Shown here piece after piece: positions 1 through 13,190 of a stretch of 64,000 bases of DNA. Below the pieces are notes generated by a model. That model saw only the letters and a program-made list of their open reading frames with translations. It did not search any database and was not told where the DNA came from. The position numbers and the translations under genes are program-made. Position 1 is the stretch's first letter. Every line of letters starts with the position of its first letter. This DNA comes from Populus alba. Lineage: Eukaryota > Streptophyta > Magnoliopsida > Malpighiales > Salicaceae. Location: contig NC_133286.1 in assembly GCF_005239225.2 (NCBI RefSeq), positions 21,590,572-21,654,571 on the forward strand, written 5' to 3'.

Positions 1-950
1 TAATATTGATAGACTCAGCTATAGTCAAGACAGTACAGCTTGCCCATGAAAGAAAAGGAAGGATCTTTTTCTATATTTTCACTCTTTTCTTTCTTACCTG
101 TCCCTAATAATTTAACACTCTGTCTGTGATCCTCTCTCCCTAACGGGTTCCCTTCTTTTTCCCTCTCAAACTCGCTACAAAAGCCAAACCACCGCCTTGT
201 TACTAGGATGGTTGGCAGGAGCTAGCAGCAGCAGGGAAACCATCAACTGCTTCAGGGGACGCAGCTACTGCTGGTGTTATGGGTTCTGGCTAATAGTAAA
301 CAGTCGAGCCTCTCTTCAGGGAACACTATCTTACAATTACAATTATCTCTCTAGCAATTTCTCTGTCTAGACCCTGTCTCTCTGTCTCTTTCTTTCCTTA
401 TCTCTCACCTTTGAAGTTTATAAACACAAGGACCGGTAAGGGTGGCAGTGATTGAGAGAGTGGTGGGGGGAGAAGGAGGGGAAGGGAGGGTGAGTTCGTG
501 TGGGAAGTTGGGTCTTTTGGGTGTTTTTAGTGGATCCAGATCTGTGCTTCAAATAATGCACGTTCTTGCCCTAAACCCCTGACACAACACAAAACTCTTT
601 TTGCTTATTAAAGAAGATTTTTTAGGGTTTTTTTTTTTTGGTTTCTTGATTGCCCACTTGAAGACATGGATTGTGTATCACACGCGCTGATGGGTATCTC
701 TTGTGGGACCTTTTTGAGATGATCACCATGTGTGGTGTGATTGGAAAGTGACCACTGTTGTTTTTGCCTTTATTGTCTTTTTGATTGATTCATAATATGT
801 TTTAGGTGAGTGTTCTTGGAGAGGAGATGGTAGAGTCAATGCATCTCCTCAAAATCAATTACTACTGTTTGTGAAGTCATCGTCCTTACTTACCCTTCTT
901 GTTTTTTATTTTTTTCTCCTAAAATGATAATTGCTTTTAGAGTTATTAAA
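1..950. other. Gene-free stretch, no supported feature
   Basis: This stretch is less AT-rich than what follows and has CT-rich tracts around 120-180 and 350-410, as seen in plant 5' leaders. No reading frame resembles a known protein. A short open frame near 210-290 (Ala/Gly-rich, ending in a TAA near 291) could be an exon end of a gene lying to the left, but nothing supports it further. I looked for common plant miRNA sequences and found none. Confidence 0.4.
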
Positions 951-954
951 TGAG

Positions 955-1085
955 TGGTCAGATATTGTAATTTTTTTATTTTTTAATGTGTTTTATTTTA
1001 AAATATATTAAATTGATATTAAAAATAAAAATAAAAAATATTTTAATATCGTTTTAAATAAAAAATTATTTTTAAAAAACAGCAT
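955..1085. repeat. AT-rich dispersed repeat (MITE-like), copy
   Basis: The core pattern is T-rich, then 'aaaatatattaaa', 'gatatt', A/T runs and a mirrored A-rich half. The same pattern recurs at least 14 times in this window, best preserved at 24,083-24,300. I take it to be a short non-autonomous element common in poplar, inferred from recall. The edges are approximate. Confidence 0.5.
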
Positions 1086-1394
1086 ATATTATAATACCAA
1101 AATACATATTAAAATTAACTTGACTAGTTGATTTGGAACTCCACGAACGTAGCTTCAACTAGATTTTAAAAAATTAAAGATATAAAATCGGTGCAATCAA
1201 TCGATTTGATTAGTCAATAGGGTAAAAACCTATTTTCGTGTTAGTGTTCTTCTTTTCCTTCTTAAGAATTTTGTTGCTTTGCTTCGCTTCATTCCCTAGA
1301 TACATCATTTGAGGGGTATTTGGTCACAAGCCCCACCATCACATGCTCCCTCTCTTTTCCTTTAATGAGAAAAGATATTCGGAATTCTACTATT

Positions 1395-1545
1395 AATTAT
1401 AATTTAAAATATTTTTTACTTATAAATATATATAAAAAAATTATTTAAAAAAAAATATTTTTAAAATCAGCATGTCAAAACAATTTAAAAACATAAAAAA
1501 ATAATTTTTAATAAAAAAAATTAAAAATTAAAGAAACGTGGTTTC
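1395..1545. repeat. AT-rich dispersed repeat (MITE-like), copy
   Basis: Another copy of the dispersed family, with the characteristic 'atcagcatgtcaaaacaattt' type core near 1468-1488 followed by an A-rich half. The edges are approximate. Confidence 0.5.
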
Positions 1546-1577
1546 GATCACGTTTCCAGACGGACTCACCTTATGTG

Positions 1578-2395
1578 GTTTTTTTATATAATAATTGATT
1601 TTTATTGATTATCACATAACTCCACCTAGTATATAAAGTGCTGCCAAAAAAAATATATATTAAAGGGAGATATATAGGAAATAAAATAACATATGTGGTA
1701 GAAAAAATAAATAGTTTTAAAAAACATTTCAAGGTTATAATGTTTTTGCGTTTTAAAAAATGATTTTTTTAAAAAAATATTTTTTATATTTTTATTTGCT
1801 TCAAATTAATATTTTTTAGTGTTTTTAAAAAATATGCTGATATCAAAAAATAATTTAAAAAAAAAATAAAAAAATATTTTGATGTATTTCCGAGTGAAAA
1901 GCACTTTGAAAAAAAAAACTATAATCACACTCCCAAACACGCATCTATCCACTTATGTGTTCTTTTAGATCCTCTTAGAGGGTTTTTTTTATATATAATA
2001 ATTAAATTTTATTAATTATTACAAAAACTCCACCTAGTATATAAAGTTCCGCCAAAAAAAATATTAAAGGGAGATGGAAAAAAAATGACATACATGGTAG
2101 AAAAAATAAATAGTTTGTAAAAAATAATAATAATTCAAGGTTACAATATTTTTATATTTCAAAAGCACTTTTTGAAAAAAATTTAAAATTTAAAATTTAA
2201 AATTTTTTACTTAGTTTTAAATTAATATTTTTTTTTATGTTTTTATATTATTTTGATTTGCTGATGTCAAAAATAAAAAAAAAATTGATATATTTCTAAA
2301 TAAAAAACACTTTAAAAAATAACCGCAATCATATTTTTAAAAAAAGCACTAGTTTATCCATTTATGTATTCTTTTAGATCCTTTAAAAAGATTAT
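1578..2395 (+). repeat. Tandem duplication, two units of about 405 bp
   Basis: Unit 1 runs from about 1578 to 1985 and unit 2 from about 1986 to 2395. Both contain 'actccacctagtatataaag', then 'aaagggagat', 'ggtagaaaaaataaatag', a copy of the AT-rich dispersed repeat (about 1735-1950 and 2150-2345), and end in 'ttcttttagatcct'. Because both units carry the dispersed repeat in the same place, the duplication probably followed its insertion. No coding capacity is seen. Confidence 0.75.
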
Positions 2396-3509
2396 TTCAT
2401 GTGTATGGAAACATTGGTGATAACGATTATGATTGTATACTATCTATAAATAGAAGAGAGGGGGGGACATGGTAGTGTGGCCTAGTGACTTTTGAAGTGA
2501 AAAGATTATCTTATTAGTTGAATTTATCTGAAGTTAATTATTTAAATGCTTAGTATGCATAGATTATAATCAAAAGTTAATGATGAAAACATTACAATAA
2601 TAGCAACAATTGATTCGCACCAAGTCTTAGCATATATAAATTGATGAAATGGTAGTAATAATTAGGAAGTTTCATCTCTTTCTAGCACCACTACGAGGAT
2701 TGCCAAATCTAGCTAATTGAGCTCCTTGTTTTCTTTCATTGGGCTTGGAATCCTCGTCAAGAATCCTTGCTTTGCAACAACGTGTCATGTGTGTTAATTA
2801 TCACACTTTCTCTTGCTTGAAAGCCCTAGCGCAATCATTAGACCATGCTCTAATATAATCATTGTCATATTCAGGATATTTTACTTTAAAGATTTGTTTG
2901 ATGACTAGGAAAATGAGGCAAATCTTTGGTTAGGTTATGAGAAATAAGACTTCCTATAAAATTTGTAATCTTTGCATAGATTATTTGTCTTCGATCATAT
3001 AGTATAGATGTAGATTTAATTTAATTTAACAGTGATGTTTTTTTTAATATTAACATATCAAAACCATGAAAAAATACTAAAACAAATTAATTTAATGATT
3101 TTTTAAGTAAAGTAAACTTTTAAAACATACTAAAATATAAAAATTATCACTCTCTCAAATAAATACTACCGTGAAAGTATTTAGTAATAACTAGCTTTGA
3201 ATTTATAAAAAAAACCCTAACCTATTAATTTGCCGAGACTCTTCAAGATTCTCATAGGGTGCTATATAATAATATAGATCTTGACATAAGCATCAATAAT
3301 CAAATATACAATGCATGTTTTAAATGATTAAAAAAATGCCATGAAAATACAAAATAAACTATTATTATGATGGCAGAAAATAATAAAAAGGTTTTGGTAT
3401 TTGTATTTGAAGAGAGAGGGGGCAGAGGCTCTCGCATGCCCCATCACCTCTTCCATCAGTTGTCGTTTTTAACATGTCCCCACGAAATAAATAGATGATA
3501 CTACTGAAT

Positions 3510-3570
3510 CTCGCTCTCTCTCCCTCTCTCTCTCTCTCTCTACCTCTCCCTCTCCCTCTCTCTCTCCATT
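3510..3570. repeat. CT/GA-rich low-complexity tract
   Basis: Runs of CT and CCT on the + strand form the N-terminal half of a spurious Arg/Glu-rich frame on the other strand. Tracts like this are frequent in plant promoters and 5' leaders, but no gene is recognised beside it. Confidence 0.75.
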
Positions 3571-3851
3571 GCAATTTCAGCAAGCAACTAACCTGCTATC
3601 ATTCACAGCACAGACCTTGGTCACTTTTATTGCAACTTTTTAGAAATTTACTTACCCGAATGATGCGTGAATAAAGATGAGAGAAAGGGGAAGGAGCAGT
3701 TAATTTCAGAGAGGTGGTGAATCACAAAAGTATGGCATTCATGAGAAAAAAGAAATCTACTGAGTTTCCACGACGAAGTAGTATGATTTCACTTTCACAG
3801 ATTGTTATTAAAACCCGTATGTGGGTCAAATCAATAATTGGTCGACCCAAT

Positions 3852-4230
3852 ATATGTTTTACACTGTATTTAAGTTAAACTAAATGTAATTTAACTCGAT
3901 TAAACTTAATTATTTAATGGATTAATTTAGGGTTTGTTTAATTCAGTCCAAAACTTATTTTGAATTTCTTTTAAATAATTCAAAGTTAGTAAAGCTTCAC
4001 GTTAACAGATAATCTTAATTTATGGTTTATACTATATTTAAGTTAAACCAAGTGTGAATTGACTTGATTAAACTTAATTATTTAATGGGTTATCTTACGG
4101 TCTATTTAATTTAATCAGAAGCTGCTCTGAAATTTTAAAAAAAATTATAAAATTATATCATTTTATTTTTTAAAAAAAATTCAAAATTCGAAGTTAGTTG
4201 AGCTTTGACCCTTTAACACAGTCTTAATTT
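3852..4230 (+). repeat. Imperfect tandem repeat, two units of about 170-200 bp
   Basis: Unit A (about 3852-4020) and unit B (about 4021-4230) share 'atttaagttaaac', 'gattaaacttaattatttaatgg', a 'tctatttaattta'-like segment, 'aagttagt' and 'cttaattt' in the same order. Divergence is moderate. No coding capacity is seen. Confidence 0.65.
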
Positions 4231-4429
4231 GATTCATTAGAAAACTATGTTGAAATTGTTTGCAATACAACGATTTTCGAACCCAAAAATCACAGTCGTA
4301 AATTCGTAATGGCACGCCGTACGGACCATATGTATTTAAGAAAAAATAATACATTTTATTAGTTATTAATTTCGAAATTTAATTTAGGGCATTAAATTGA
4401 AGCAAAACATTAAGGGTATGCTTAGTGAT

Positions 4430-4590
4430 GTGATGTGTGGTTTTTTTTTATTAAAAATATATTAAAACGATATTATTTTTTTATTTTTTATATTAATATA
4501 TTAAAAAAATAAAAAAATATCTAAAGAAACATTCATAATCAAAAATAAAATAAAAAACAATTTGAAAAATCACTAAATAATGATCTCTCG
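4430..4590. repeat. AT-rich dispersed repeat (MITE-like), copy
   Basis: T-run, 'aaaatatattaaaacgatatt', T/A runs, then an A-rich half ending 'gaaaaatcactaaataatg'. It matches the pattern at 24,083-24,300. The edges are approximate. Confidence 0.5.
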
Positions 4591-5054
4591 TTTTACCTTT
4601 TCCTTAAAGTAGTGAATGTTTTTGCACAAATGATCATATTCGCGATGAAAGTCATGACTGCCATCATTCCAAGCCAGACAAACACTGACTGACACTTCTC
4701 AATCCTCTAAATTAAAATTTAGATTATTTTTATTTTTATATTTTTAAAATGTTTTTTTAATATTATTTTAATATATTTAATGCAACTATCGGTAGAAAAA
4801 AACCTTCCTTAAATCACGAATCCAAAAATAAAAGTTTGCGAATTACGTAGGTCCCTTGTCTCAAAATTTATCTCCTTGAGGTTAGTCGGATAAGGCATCG
4901 ATGGTCTCATAGGTTTTCCTCTCTTTATGGCAAATTGGAAACTCAGGTGGTCTCACAATAAAGTTAATCATCATAATTTTTACGTTCTTTATCTAGTTTT
5001 TATTGATGTTGCCATGTTTACATTCTTTGAGCTGCACTGTTTTCTGGTTATATA

Positions 5055-5220
5055 TAGCGTTTAAAAATGCAGTTGTATTCGTATTTTTAATTTTTTTTAT
5101 ATGTTTTCTTTGTTTTGATATGCTAATCTCAAAAAATAATTTTTAAAAAATAAAAAATATTATTTTAATATATTTTAGCATAAAAAATATTTTAAAAAGC
5201 AACCGTAACCACACTTTCAC
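5055..5220. repeat. AT-rich dispersed repeat (MITE-like), copy
   Basis: It runs from 'gcgtttaaaaatgcagttg' to 'aaaaagcaaccgtaaccacac', with the core 'tttgatatgctaatctc'. The GC-containing ends resemble those at 24,083-24,300, so this is one of the better-preserved copies. Confidence 0.6.
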
Positions 5221-6234
5221 ATTGAATTATAATATCAAAGTTGTTTTTCATGAATGTTCTATTATAAAACAAAAAATAATATCATAACATATCTCATGGG
5301 TCCATAACGACAAATCATGAGGGCATTGAACCCTACGTGATTACCCCCGACTGAATTGTTGTTTTCACTTGTGGAATAGTAGCATTAATACCCCCTTTCA
5401 AAATGATTTTAGATTAACAAAAAATTTCATATTCTCTTATCTTAGATTCTCTGCAACAAACCCCTTCTGAAGGTTTTTGAAATCTAGCTTAGGCACTCCT
5501 GTTGAAAGGTGTTAACATGAACAGTGACTGGTGTGTTGAAATTGACAACAACTAAAATATTAAAAAAATATATAAAATGCGTTGCTCTTTTCATGTAGCT
5601 TTCACCGTGAACATTGAAATACTACAGTGTAAATTAAGATAATGTAATATCGGTTTCATCCTTTCAAGAGGATTTTGGGTGCCTAGCTATGGAGGTAAAT
5701 TTAGTCATTTTCAAGATATTAATTGGTCATTAAAGAATTGTCGAGGGTGATTATCATATTTTTTTTCTTTACAAGTGTAAAAACAATATGATTATTTACT
5801 TGTCCCCTAGCTAAAAAAAAAAATAATTACCAGCAAAGAATGTTTATGTCTTTGTATTTTTTAAAGATTGTTAAATAACCTTTTTGCCCTTACAATAAAA
5901 AGATAAAGGAAAGAACTAGGGTGATTTCATCTTTTCATATGGATTTTTTGGTTAAGTGCTGGGATGATAAGGTTTGTTTTGGACATTTTACTTTAATTAA
6001 ATAATTTTTAAATCAAAAGACAAATGGAGTTTGAAGTTCAAACATCAACGAGTGGGATACATCTACATTATTTAGGCAGCATTGCGGTGTATTCTGGTGG
6101 TCAAATATGTTGTTTCGCCGTGTCATTAGAAGCATAGTCTCACTCTCTTCCCTCTCCTGGTGGTGCTTTAAGGATGATTTGTTGTTAGTAGTCGTTTCTT
6201 TGTTTTTCTTTCTATTTTCTTTCTCTCCCAACAA

Positions 6235-6800
6235 AAGTGCGGATTAGTCCTCATTTATGTTTGTTTCTTAATTTAAGTCCTCATGTTTTTTATTGCTTGT
6301 TTTAGTCCTTGGCTATTTTGAGAAAGTTTTTAATATTTTCAATTTCGTCCTTTAATTACAATTTTTCATGTGTTATTATTTACGATTCAGTCCTTGTTCT
6401 TTTAATTTATGATTTATTTTCCTGTTTTTTTGTTAAAGTTTTTTTTTTTAATTTCATCATTCAATCAAAGTTTATATTATTTTATTTATTTTTATTATCA
6501 TCCTTATTCTCTTAATTTGTGTTATAGATTTGTTTTATGAGGCTAGTATGATTCATCTATATATTTTATATAGATTGAACTTATTTTTAAAAATAAAAAA
6601 CATTTATTTTTAACAATATGTTTAATATGTGCAGCCTTGTATATAATTTTTTTCCCTTTAATTTTTGCAATAAATTTTATGTGTGTGTCAATTTTTATTA
6701 CAAATTGATTTTCATAAATAAATTCATTAGATACAATCAGGTAAATGACTTGTATTCCGATATTAAATATCTTAATCTATATCTATTTCTTGATTTTTCT
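6235..6800. repeat. T-rich repetitive stretch with recurring 'agtcct' motifs
   Basis: 'tagtcctc', 'aagtcctcatg', 'tagtccttgg', 'cgtccttta' and 'cagtccttg' recur at about 35-60 bp intervals in a T-rich background. This looks like degenerate retroelement or satellite-like sequence rather than a gene. Two small open frames here (6309-6515 and 6618-6821) are Phe/Tyr/Ile-rich by composition only. Confidence 0.4.
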
Positions 6801-7289
6801 AATTTTTTTTCATATAGTTAACAACTTTCTCTGTGTTTATTGATATAAATGATTATTAATTTATGCTTTTTTTTTTTAAATATTCTTTTATTACTTTTTA
6901 GAAAAGATTAGAGCCGCAACAACTCACTCACGAGTCGAATAACTATTACGATTAACATGATGCTCGCAACATTACTGTGTCATTACAGGCCATGTACTCA
7001 TGTACGTAAACTTGTATGAGAATTTTTTTTTTGTCGAGTGGAAAAAAATTATTCTTGTAGAGTGAAAAAAAGAAGTTTAATTCGCACTCTTGTTATAAAA
7101 AAAAAAAAAGAAAAAAAAAAAAAGATCAAAAGGATATTCCGAGCACATTGGCCCAAATGCTTCAAGAAAGGGATGGCCTGACAGTCGCCCGAAGATTAAA
7201 GAAAAAGAGAAAAAGGAGCAGCTCGTTGCTAGGACCACATTGATGGTAACATAAAAGGCTTTCGTCAGTGGATCGGAAAGCATGTTTAA

Positions 7290-7890
7290 AAGTATAATTA
7301 CAATTATTTTGTAAAAATATATTTTGTATTGAAATATATTTTTTTATTTTTAAAAATTTATTTTTAAAATCAGTATATTAAAATAATCTAAAATATACTA
7401 AAAAATTTAATTTTTAATAAAAATAATAATTAAAATTTTAAGGAAACATGATTTATATTGTGTTCCCAAACGTTCTCATGCAGTTTATTTTATCAGTTTT
7501 CATATTTGATGTTTTGAAAAAATAATTTTAAAAAATTATAAATTATAATTTTTTTATAATTAAAATGTTAAACATAGAGTTTTTGAAATTTATGTAAAAT
7601 TATAGTATGTATTAATTAAATAAATATTTTTTAAATTATAGTCGAAGCAAAACGTAATTCAATCACACTATTAAGATGGTATTTAAGAGTATGGTTATTG
7701 TTGTTTTTTAAAGTATTTTTATTTAGAAAAGCATGCTAATAATGCTTTTTTTATTTTTTAAAAATTATTTTTAAGATCAGCACATCAAAATAATTTAAAA
7801 ACATAAAAAAACATTTCAATTTAAAGCAAAAAATAAAATAATTTTTTTTTTTAAATATTTTTAAAAAGTATTTTCAAACGGTCCTAAACA
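7290..7890. repeat. Two AT-rich dispersed repeat copies
   Basis: Copies lie at about 7290-7460 and 7690-7890. The second keeps the 'aagatcagcacatcaaaataatttaaaaacat' core and ends near 'tttcaaacggtcctaaac', like the terminal region of other copies. Between them is AT-rich spacer without coding signal. Confidence 0.5.
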
Positions 7891-8149
7891 AGAACGGGGA
7901 CAAGAAGCTGGCAGAGCCGCAGCCTTGCAAAGTTTTATTTTTTCTGCTGCCTCCTCTTGAATAATTTAATTTTTTTACTTTAAAACTAGTAAATTTTAAC
8001 TTTTACACCCTAAAAATTCTTTTTTAATTTGGCTGCTCAAACAAGATTTATTGGCTACGCCCTAACCCAAGTCTTGATTTAGCATGAAGTACTTTAATAT
8101 CTAACGAAATTCTTATCAACAATCTAAATTACTAGATTAAAAGTATAAT

Positions 8150-8270
8150 AATAATAATTATTTTTTAAAGTATTTTTTTATTTTAAAATAATATTTTAAA
8201 AATATTTTTTAATATCAAAACAATTTAAAAATAAAAAAATATTTATTTTAAATAAATTAAATTAAATTTT
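8150..8270. repeat. AT-rich dispersed repeat (MITE-like), partial copy
   Basis: It has the 'aaagtatttttttattttaaaataat' pattern and a short mirrored half. Truncated or strongly diverged. Confidence 0.4.
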
Positions 8271-8507
8271 ACACCACCTCTGTTTATAACGTAATTTGAG
8301 ACAGGGGCTTTAATTAATTGAAGACAACACATGGTTGGTGATCGAGTCATGTCTAACGGGCTAAGGAACTACTACGTTATCCTAAATTCACGACGGGAAT
8401 TGAGCAGCCTAGGGTTTAATGTGCACATTTATCAAAATTGCTTGTAAAGCCTCAAGAAGCTAGTTGGGTCATGGGTTGAACACATTTTATTAGTAGTTTA
8501 ATTCTAG

Positions 8508-8508
<1 letters not shown>

Positions 8509-8573
<65 letters not shown>
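8509..8573. repeat. Compound microsatellite (TA)n(TG)n
   Basis: About 22 TA dinucleotides are followed by about 11 TG dinucleotides. Directly visible and likely length-variable. Confidence 0.95.
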
Positions 8574-11500
8574 CTTGAAGACTACGTACTCTTGGTCCTG
8601 TCCCTAGGTAAATTGTGCATTAATTGCAAGTAATTTTTTACCATGTTTAAATCCAACTATTCCCCAAAAACCGATCACGGAAGAGTGACTCTAAAGATTT
8701 TGTTTTTGCCACTAATTCATCATAATTATGATTATCCAAGCTTCAAATCATACTTAATGTATATTACAGGGATGATTAATAAAAATCTTAAAATAGCAAG
8801 CAATTATTGGAATTGGTGATTGGAGGGACTTCTATCATATAAATGTTAAAGTTAAGAGTTTAAAATAATTTTGAAATTATAGCTAATTTAATGAATGTAT
8901 ACAACTATTTAATTATCAAAAGGCCAATAATTATATTCTGATATATAAAGTCTTAAAATAATTATATATTACTTTTTAATATTTTATTAGGCTAAAGTTG
9001 TTTGAGTTTACAACTTGGATAAATCTATCATTGTCTATTGTTTTATATTTAATTTTTATAGTTTAATCATATAAAATGAAAGTTGAATTTCTAACAGCAT
9101 AATTATTAAGAATAAAACCACTCTATCATAAAAATTTAAATCACTGATCAATAAATTCTGACGACAACATAGTACACTAATTATATATAATTAAAATGAA
9201 GCTAACATCTTTTAGGAGTAACATTTCTGCATTTAATATAGACTGATTTCATTACCGGAACAGGAAGCCTTTTAATCTTAATTATGTCCCCAACCAACTC
9301 TTGATTTGTGAGATTGTTAATGGTGGCGAGATACTTGGTTTTTTCCAGCGTTTTTATTTATTTTTATTTTTTTTATTATTAATATAAATAATAAATTAGT
9401 TTATATGGAACTCAACTAATTTTTAATAATTTTAAAATTTATAAAATTCAAACTATTAAGATCCGTCTTATGCTTGAAATTGAAATCTTGGCTGCTGTTT
9501 TAATATAAACCATCAAACAACCAGACATTTTTCCTGGACCTCCTCTGCATTTTGCCTGTTTCTCTGCACGTGCCATGAAAAGATTAAACCATCGTCTTTC
9601 TTTTTCCTTTTCTCCTTCAATTTGCTTTCTATTATCTCGTGCTAAAGTTGCCCTTTTCACTCTAAAGAAAGGCTATTGCTTTTTTTGATTCTTGTGAGTG
9701 GGATGAGATTTTGGCCCATCCCTTCGTTTTATGTCTTTATTTTTTATAAATTGCATTGTGAATCAGTGGAAAACAAGAAAAAAATGGATGAGTTTTCAGT
9801 ACTGGAGTTCTTGGAAGATTCTATTGATAGAAATATTGTTTTTGAGCTGAAAACAATCGAAGGAAACCACCATTACCCATTAATGACATGCTTGGAAGCT
9901 CATTAATTTCATGTTTGTTTTCTTTTTGTGTCTCCCTTTTCTTCTTGCATGGAACCGCCTTGTTCCCTTTTTACTGGCTAGTTTGGCCATTAAATTTTCT
10001 CGTGTATTATGAAGAAAAAAAAAAAAAAAAAAACTGCTCTCAATTTATAATGCACAGCACACACTCAAAAAAGTATGGATTTTAATTTAAGTTTGAACAA
10101 TATATGTTTGCCTTGATTAAGCAAGTTTCACAAATGAAAGTCCTTGATAGTAAGGTCGAATTTGAAAAACTTGTGACATGGAATCTGACCATGTTAGGTG
10201 TCAATTTGAGTCATGGAAAACATCGACTCCATTAATTTGGATAGATGTGATCTAAATTTAGTCATGTTAATATTATAATTTTTTTTAAATAATAAAACAA
10301 TATTATTTTAATTAAAGAATATTAATATGAATAAATCTAATTCAAATTCAGTCATGTTAATATTAAAAAAGTCCTAAAAAATAACAGAATAATATTATTT
10401 TAATAAAAAAAAATATTAATTTGAGCTAATTCTAACACGACAGTAAAAAAAAAACTAATTGTTTTTTTCAGGGTAGTATCAAAATACCAAGTTAACGAGA
10501 AAGTAGATGCATATTTCTTGCCATTACCACTGTAGCTTAATAAATACAATTTTTTTCCGATTAAGTTTTTTAATTCTAGTTGAAACTTCACTTACAGATT
10601 AAAAATTCTAAGAGAATGTCAAGAATCTTGTTTAGCCACCAAGACTCCTTGGCTGGTGCATGCCAACTAATACCTCCAAGGAAGTTTTCTCTTGGGCTCC
10701 AAAAAGTTAAGAAATAATGAGTTGGGACCCCATTTCTCAACTGAGTAGGAACCTTTCTTTTCGAGTTTCCACGCCGGTGTCTGCTCCTATTTTGAAAATT
10801 TGTAATGTTTTTGGCCTCGGGGAGCCGATCAGTGATCCATTCACGGTGGCAATTCATCAATCAATCAATTGATTTTGGAAAAAAGAATTACGATGAGCTT
10901 CCCCCTCTCTAGTCTTTACTAATGAGATATTTGCGTGGTTTTTTTTTTTTAATGTAAATTGAAGTTAAATATTATTGTGAACTGATTAAATATTATTATT
11001 CATTAAAATTATTATCTTAGTTTATAAAATTAAAATATTAATTAGATGAAATTTAAAGAATAATTTTATGCTCTCTAATATACACTACTAAATGAAAGAG
11101 TTTTGTAATCGAAACTTGTAAAAAAAAAAAAAAAACCAGTACTTAATTTATGTTGAAATTTATTTAATTCATTTAGAAGAATGAGATAAGTAGGAATCAA
11201 ATTTGAAATTTTTTAGTTATCAAAATCTTTATACCATGCAAAAAAAATAAATCTCAATCTAAAATCTTAAATGAACTTTAATAAATAATTTTATATTATG
11301 AGAACTTGGAAGAACAATATAAAAAAGATCTCAATTTCAAATTGTAAGAAAAAAAAAAAAGTTTGCACAATTTATGGTATCACTCACGAAGAATCCCTGT
11401 ATAGTTTTCACCCAACAAGAATTAACTTGGAACTAACTATTGTGAAAAATGTGATCATATTCCACTAATTATAGCCTATGATAGAAAATGAGAAGAAGGG

Positions 11501-12600
11501 CCGTATAAGGGTGAGTGGAGATCATCATCAAAGTGACAAATAAACTTGTCCTATGCGCATACAACGTCCATTTCATTGATCACCGGAAAATAAAACTTTA
11601 TAACAAGGGAGATGGTACCGGTACCGTCCACATAATAAATATAATAATTACTTTATAATTTTGATATATAAATTATTTGATTATTATCAACTACCCTAAT
11701 GTTTGAGTATATATATATATATATGTGTGTGTGTGTCTAGGCCCCATAAAAGAGGTGCCAAATTTTTGACGTGCATGATTGATTTTTGCTTCTTTTATTG
11801 ACCCTACTCCTCACTGATTGTAGTCATCTAATAGAGAGAGATAGAGAGAGCAAAGAAGCTTCCCTCCTATCATTATAAATAAAATGATTTAATGTTTTTT
11901 TTATATTGATTGATACTGCTGTGGTATCGTTTTCGGTTTCAAAATCCCTTTATTTGACTTTTAATTTTTTTTTTAAGATGATCGTTGTTTTTAAAAATAA
12001 AAAATAAAATGTAGTTTAAATCATTTAAAATAGAATAAAATCATTTGTGAAACAATTAATAACATTATATTTTGAAATCTCATCTTAAAACTTAAATTAT
12101 TGGGTTAAAATGATTCTTTGACATGATATCAAAGTTTTAATAATCAAATAATCACGAGTTTAAATCTCGTAATTTTTTATTTATTTGATAAAAATTAAAT
12201 ACAAGTTAAAATAAACATATATAAGTTTCGAGTTTAAAGAATTTTATTTGAGGGAGTATGTTAAAAAATAATATATTTTAAAATTTTATCTAATAATTTA
12301 AAAATATTAAATTAAAATGGGTTTTTTTTTTGACACTTCTAACCTATTTCAAGTCTACGAGGCAAAATCTTGATGCAAAGCACTAAAGTTTGCTCAAACA
12401 CGCCTCATCGTCTCTACAATGCAACTCGAAGAAGATCTCTTCAATCCGCTTTATTAGAAATAAAGCCAAAATGGTGCCATTTATTCAAATTCTTGGACTT
12501 ACTACCTAGCACTAGAGGACGCATTTGGCAAAGTTAATTATATCTCCCATGTGGTGGCATGTCCTGTTCTAACAAACCCACCCTTTTCAGTTCTGTAGTC
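8574..12600. other. AT-rich intergenic stretch, no gene seen
   Basis: Only short open frames of low complexity or without family resemblance are present (for example a 90-codon frame at 10,588-10,860 on the - strand). A short TA/TG microsatellite lies near 11,708-11,736. I see no splice-consistent coding exons. Confidence 0.5.
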
Positions 12601-12616
12601 AATTACCTTTATTTTG

Positions 12617-12619
<3 letters not shown>

Positions 12620-12655
<36 letters not shown>
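12620..12655. repeat. (TA)n microsatellite
   Basis: An uninterrupted AT dinucleotide run of about 18 units. Confidence 0.95.
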
Positions 12656-12657
<2 letters not shown>

Positions 12658-12719
12658 AATTATGTGTTTGTCTACGTGATCAATCAATTGTTTGTGTTTT
12701 AATTGTGATTGTATATATA

Positions 12720-13190
12720 AAAAATATTATATTATTTTACACAACTAATCATTGTTTAAAACATTTTAAAACACATGAAATTTTTTCTATTAGTTTTTTG
12801 GTTATCGCTACCGACCTACAAATCATAGCAACCTAAGGAAATCCAAATTTTATCGCCGTTTGAATTCTTACATAAAATTAAGAAAGTACAATTAATTACA
12901 TGTTATGTGATATGTTTTCAAATCACTTTTTTAATTATAGTTTAAAATATTTTATATTATTCTCTAATAAAATATTATATATTTTTTGCATGACTAACCA
13001 TCTTTAAAACACTTTAAAAACACAATGTAATTTTTTCTTATTAGTTTTTATGTTGTCCCTACTAATCTACAAATTAGAGCAAACTAGGGAGATCCAAATT
13101 TTATTCCCATTTGAATTCTTACATGAAATTAAAAACATAGAATTAATTGCATGTTATATGATATGTTTTCCAATCACTTTCTATTATTAC
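12720..13190 (+). repeat. Imperfect tandem repeat, period about 247 bp
   Basis: Unit A (about 12,720-12,930) and unit B (about 12,967-13,190) both contain 'aaaatattatat', 'ttagttttt', 'gatccaaattttat'-like sequence, 'tttgaattcttacat', 'ttaattacatgttat'-like sequence and 'gatatgtttt' followed by 'aatcacttt'. No coding capacity is seen. Confidence 0.7.

Noticed and set aside
1..900. Possible microRNA precursor or leader transcript
   Set aside because: I found no long stem with a recognisable mature miRNA; only short local complementarity.
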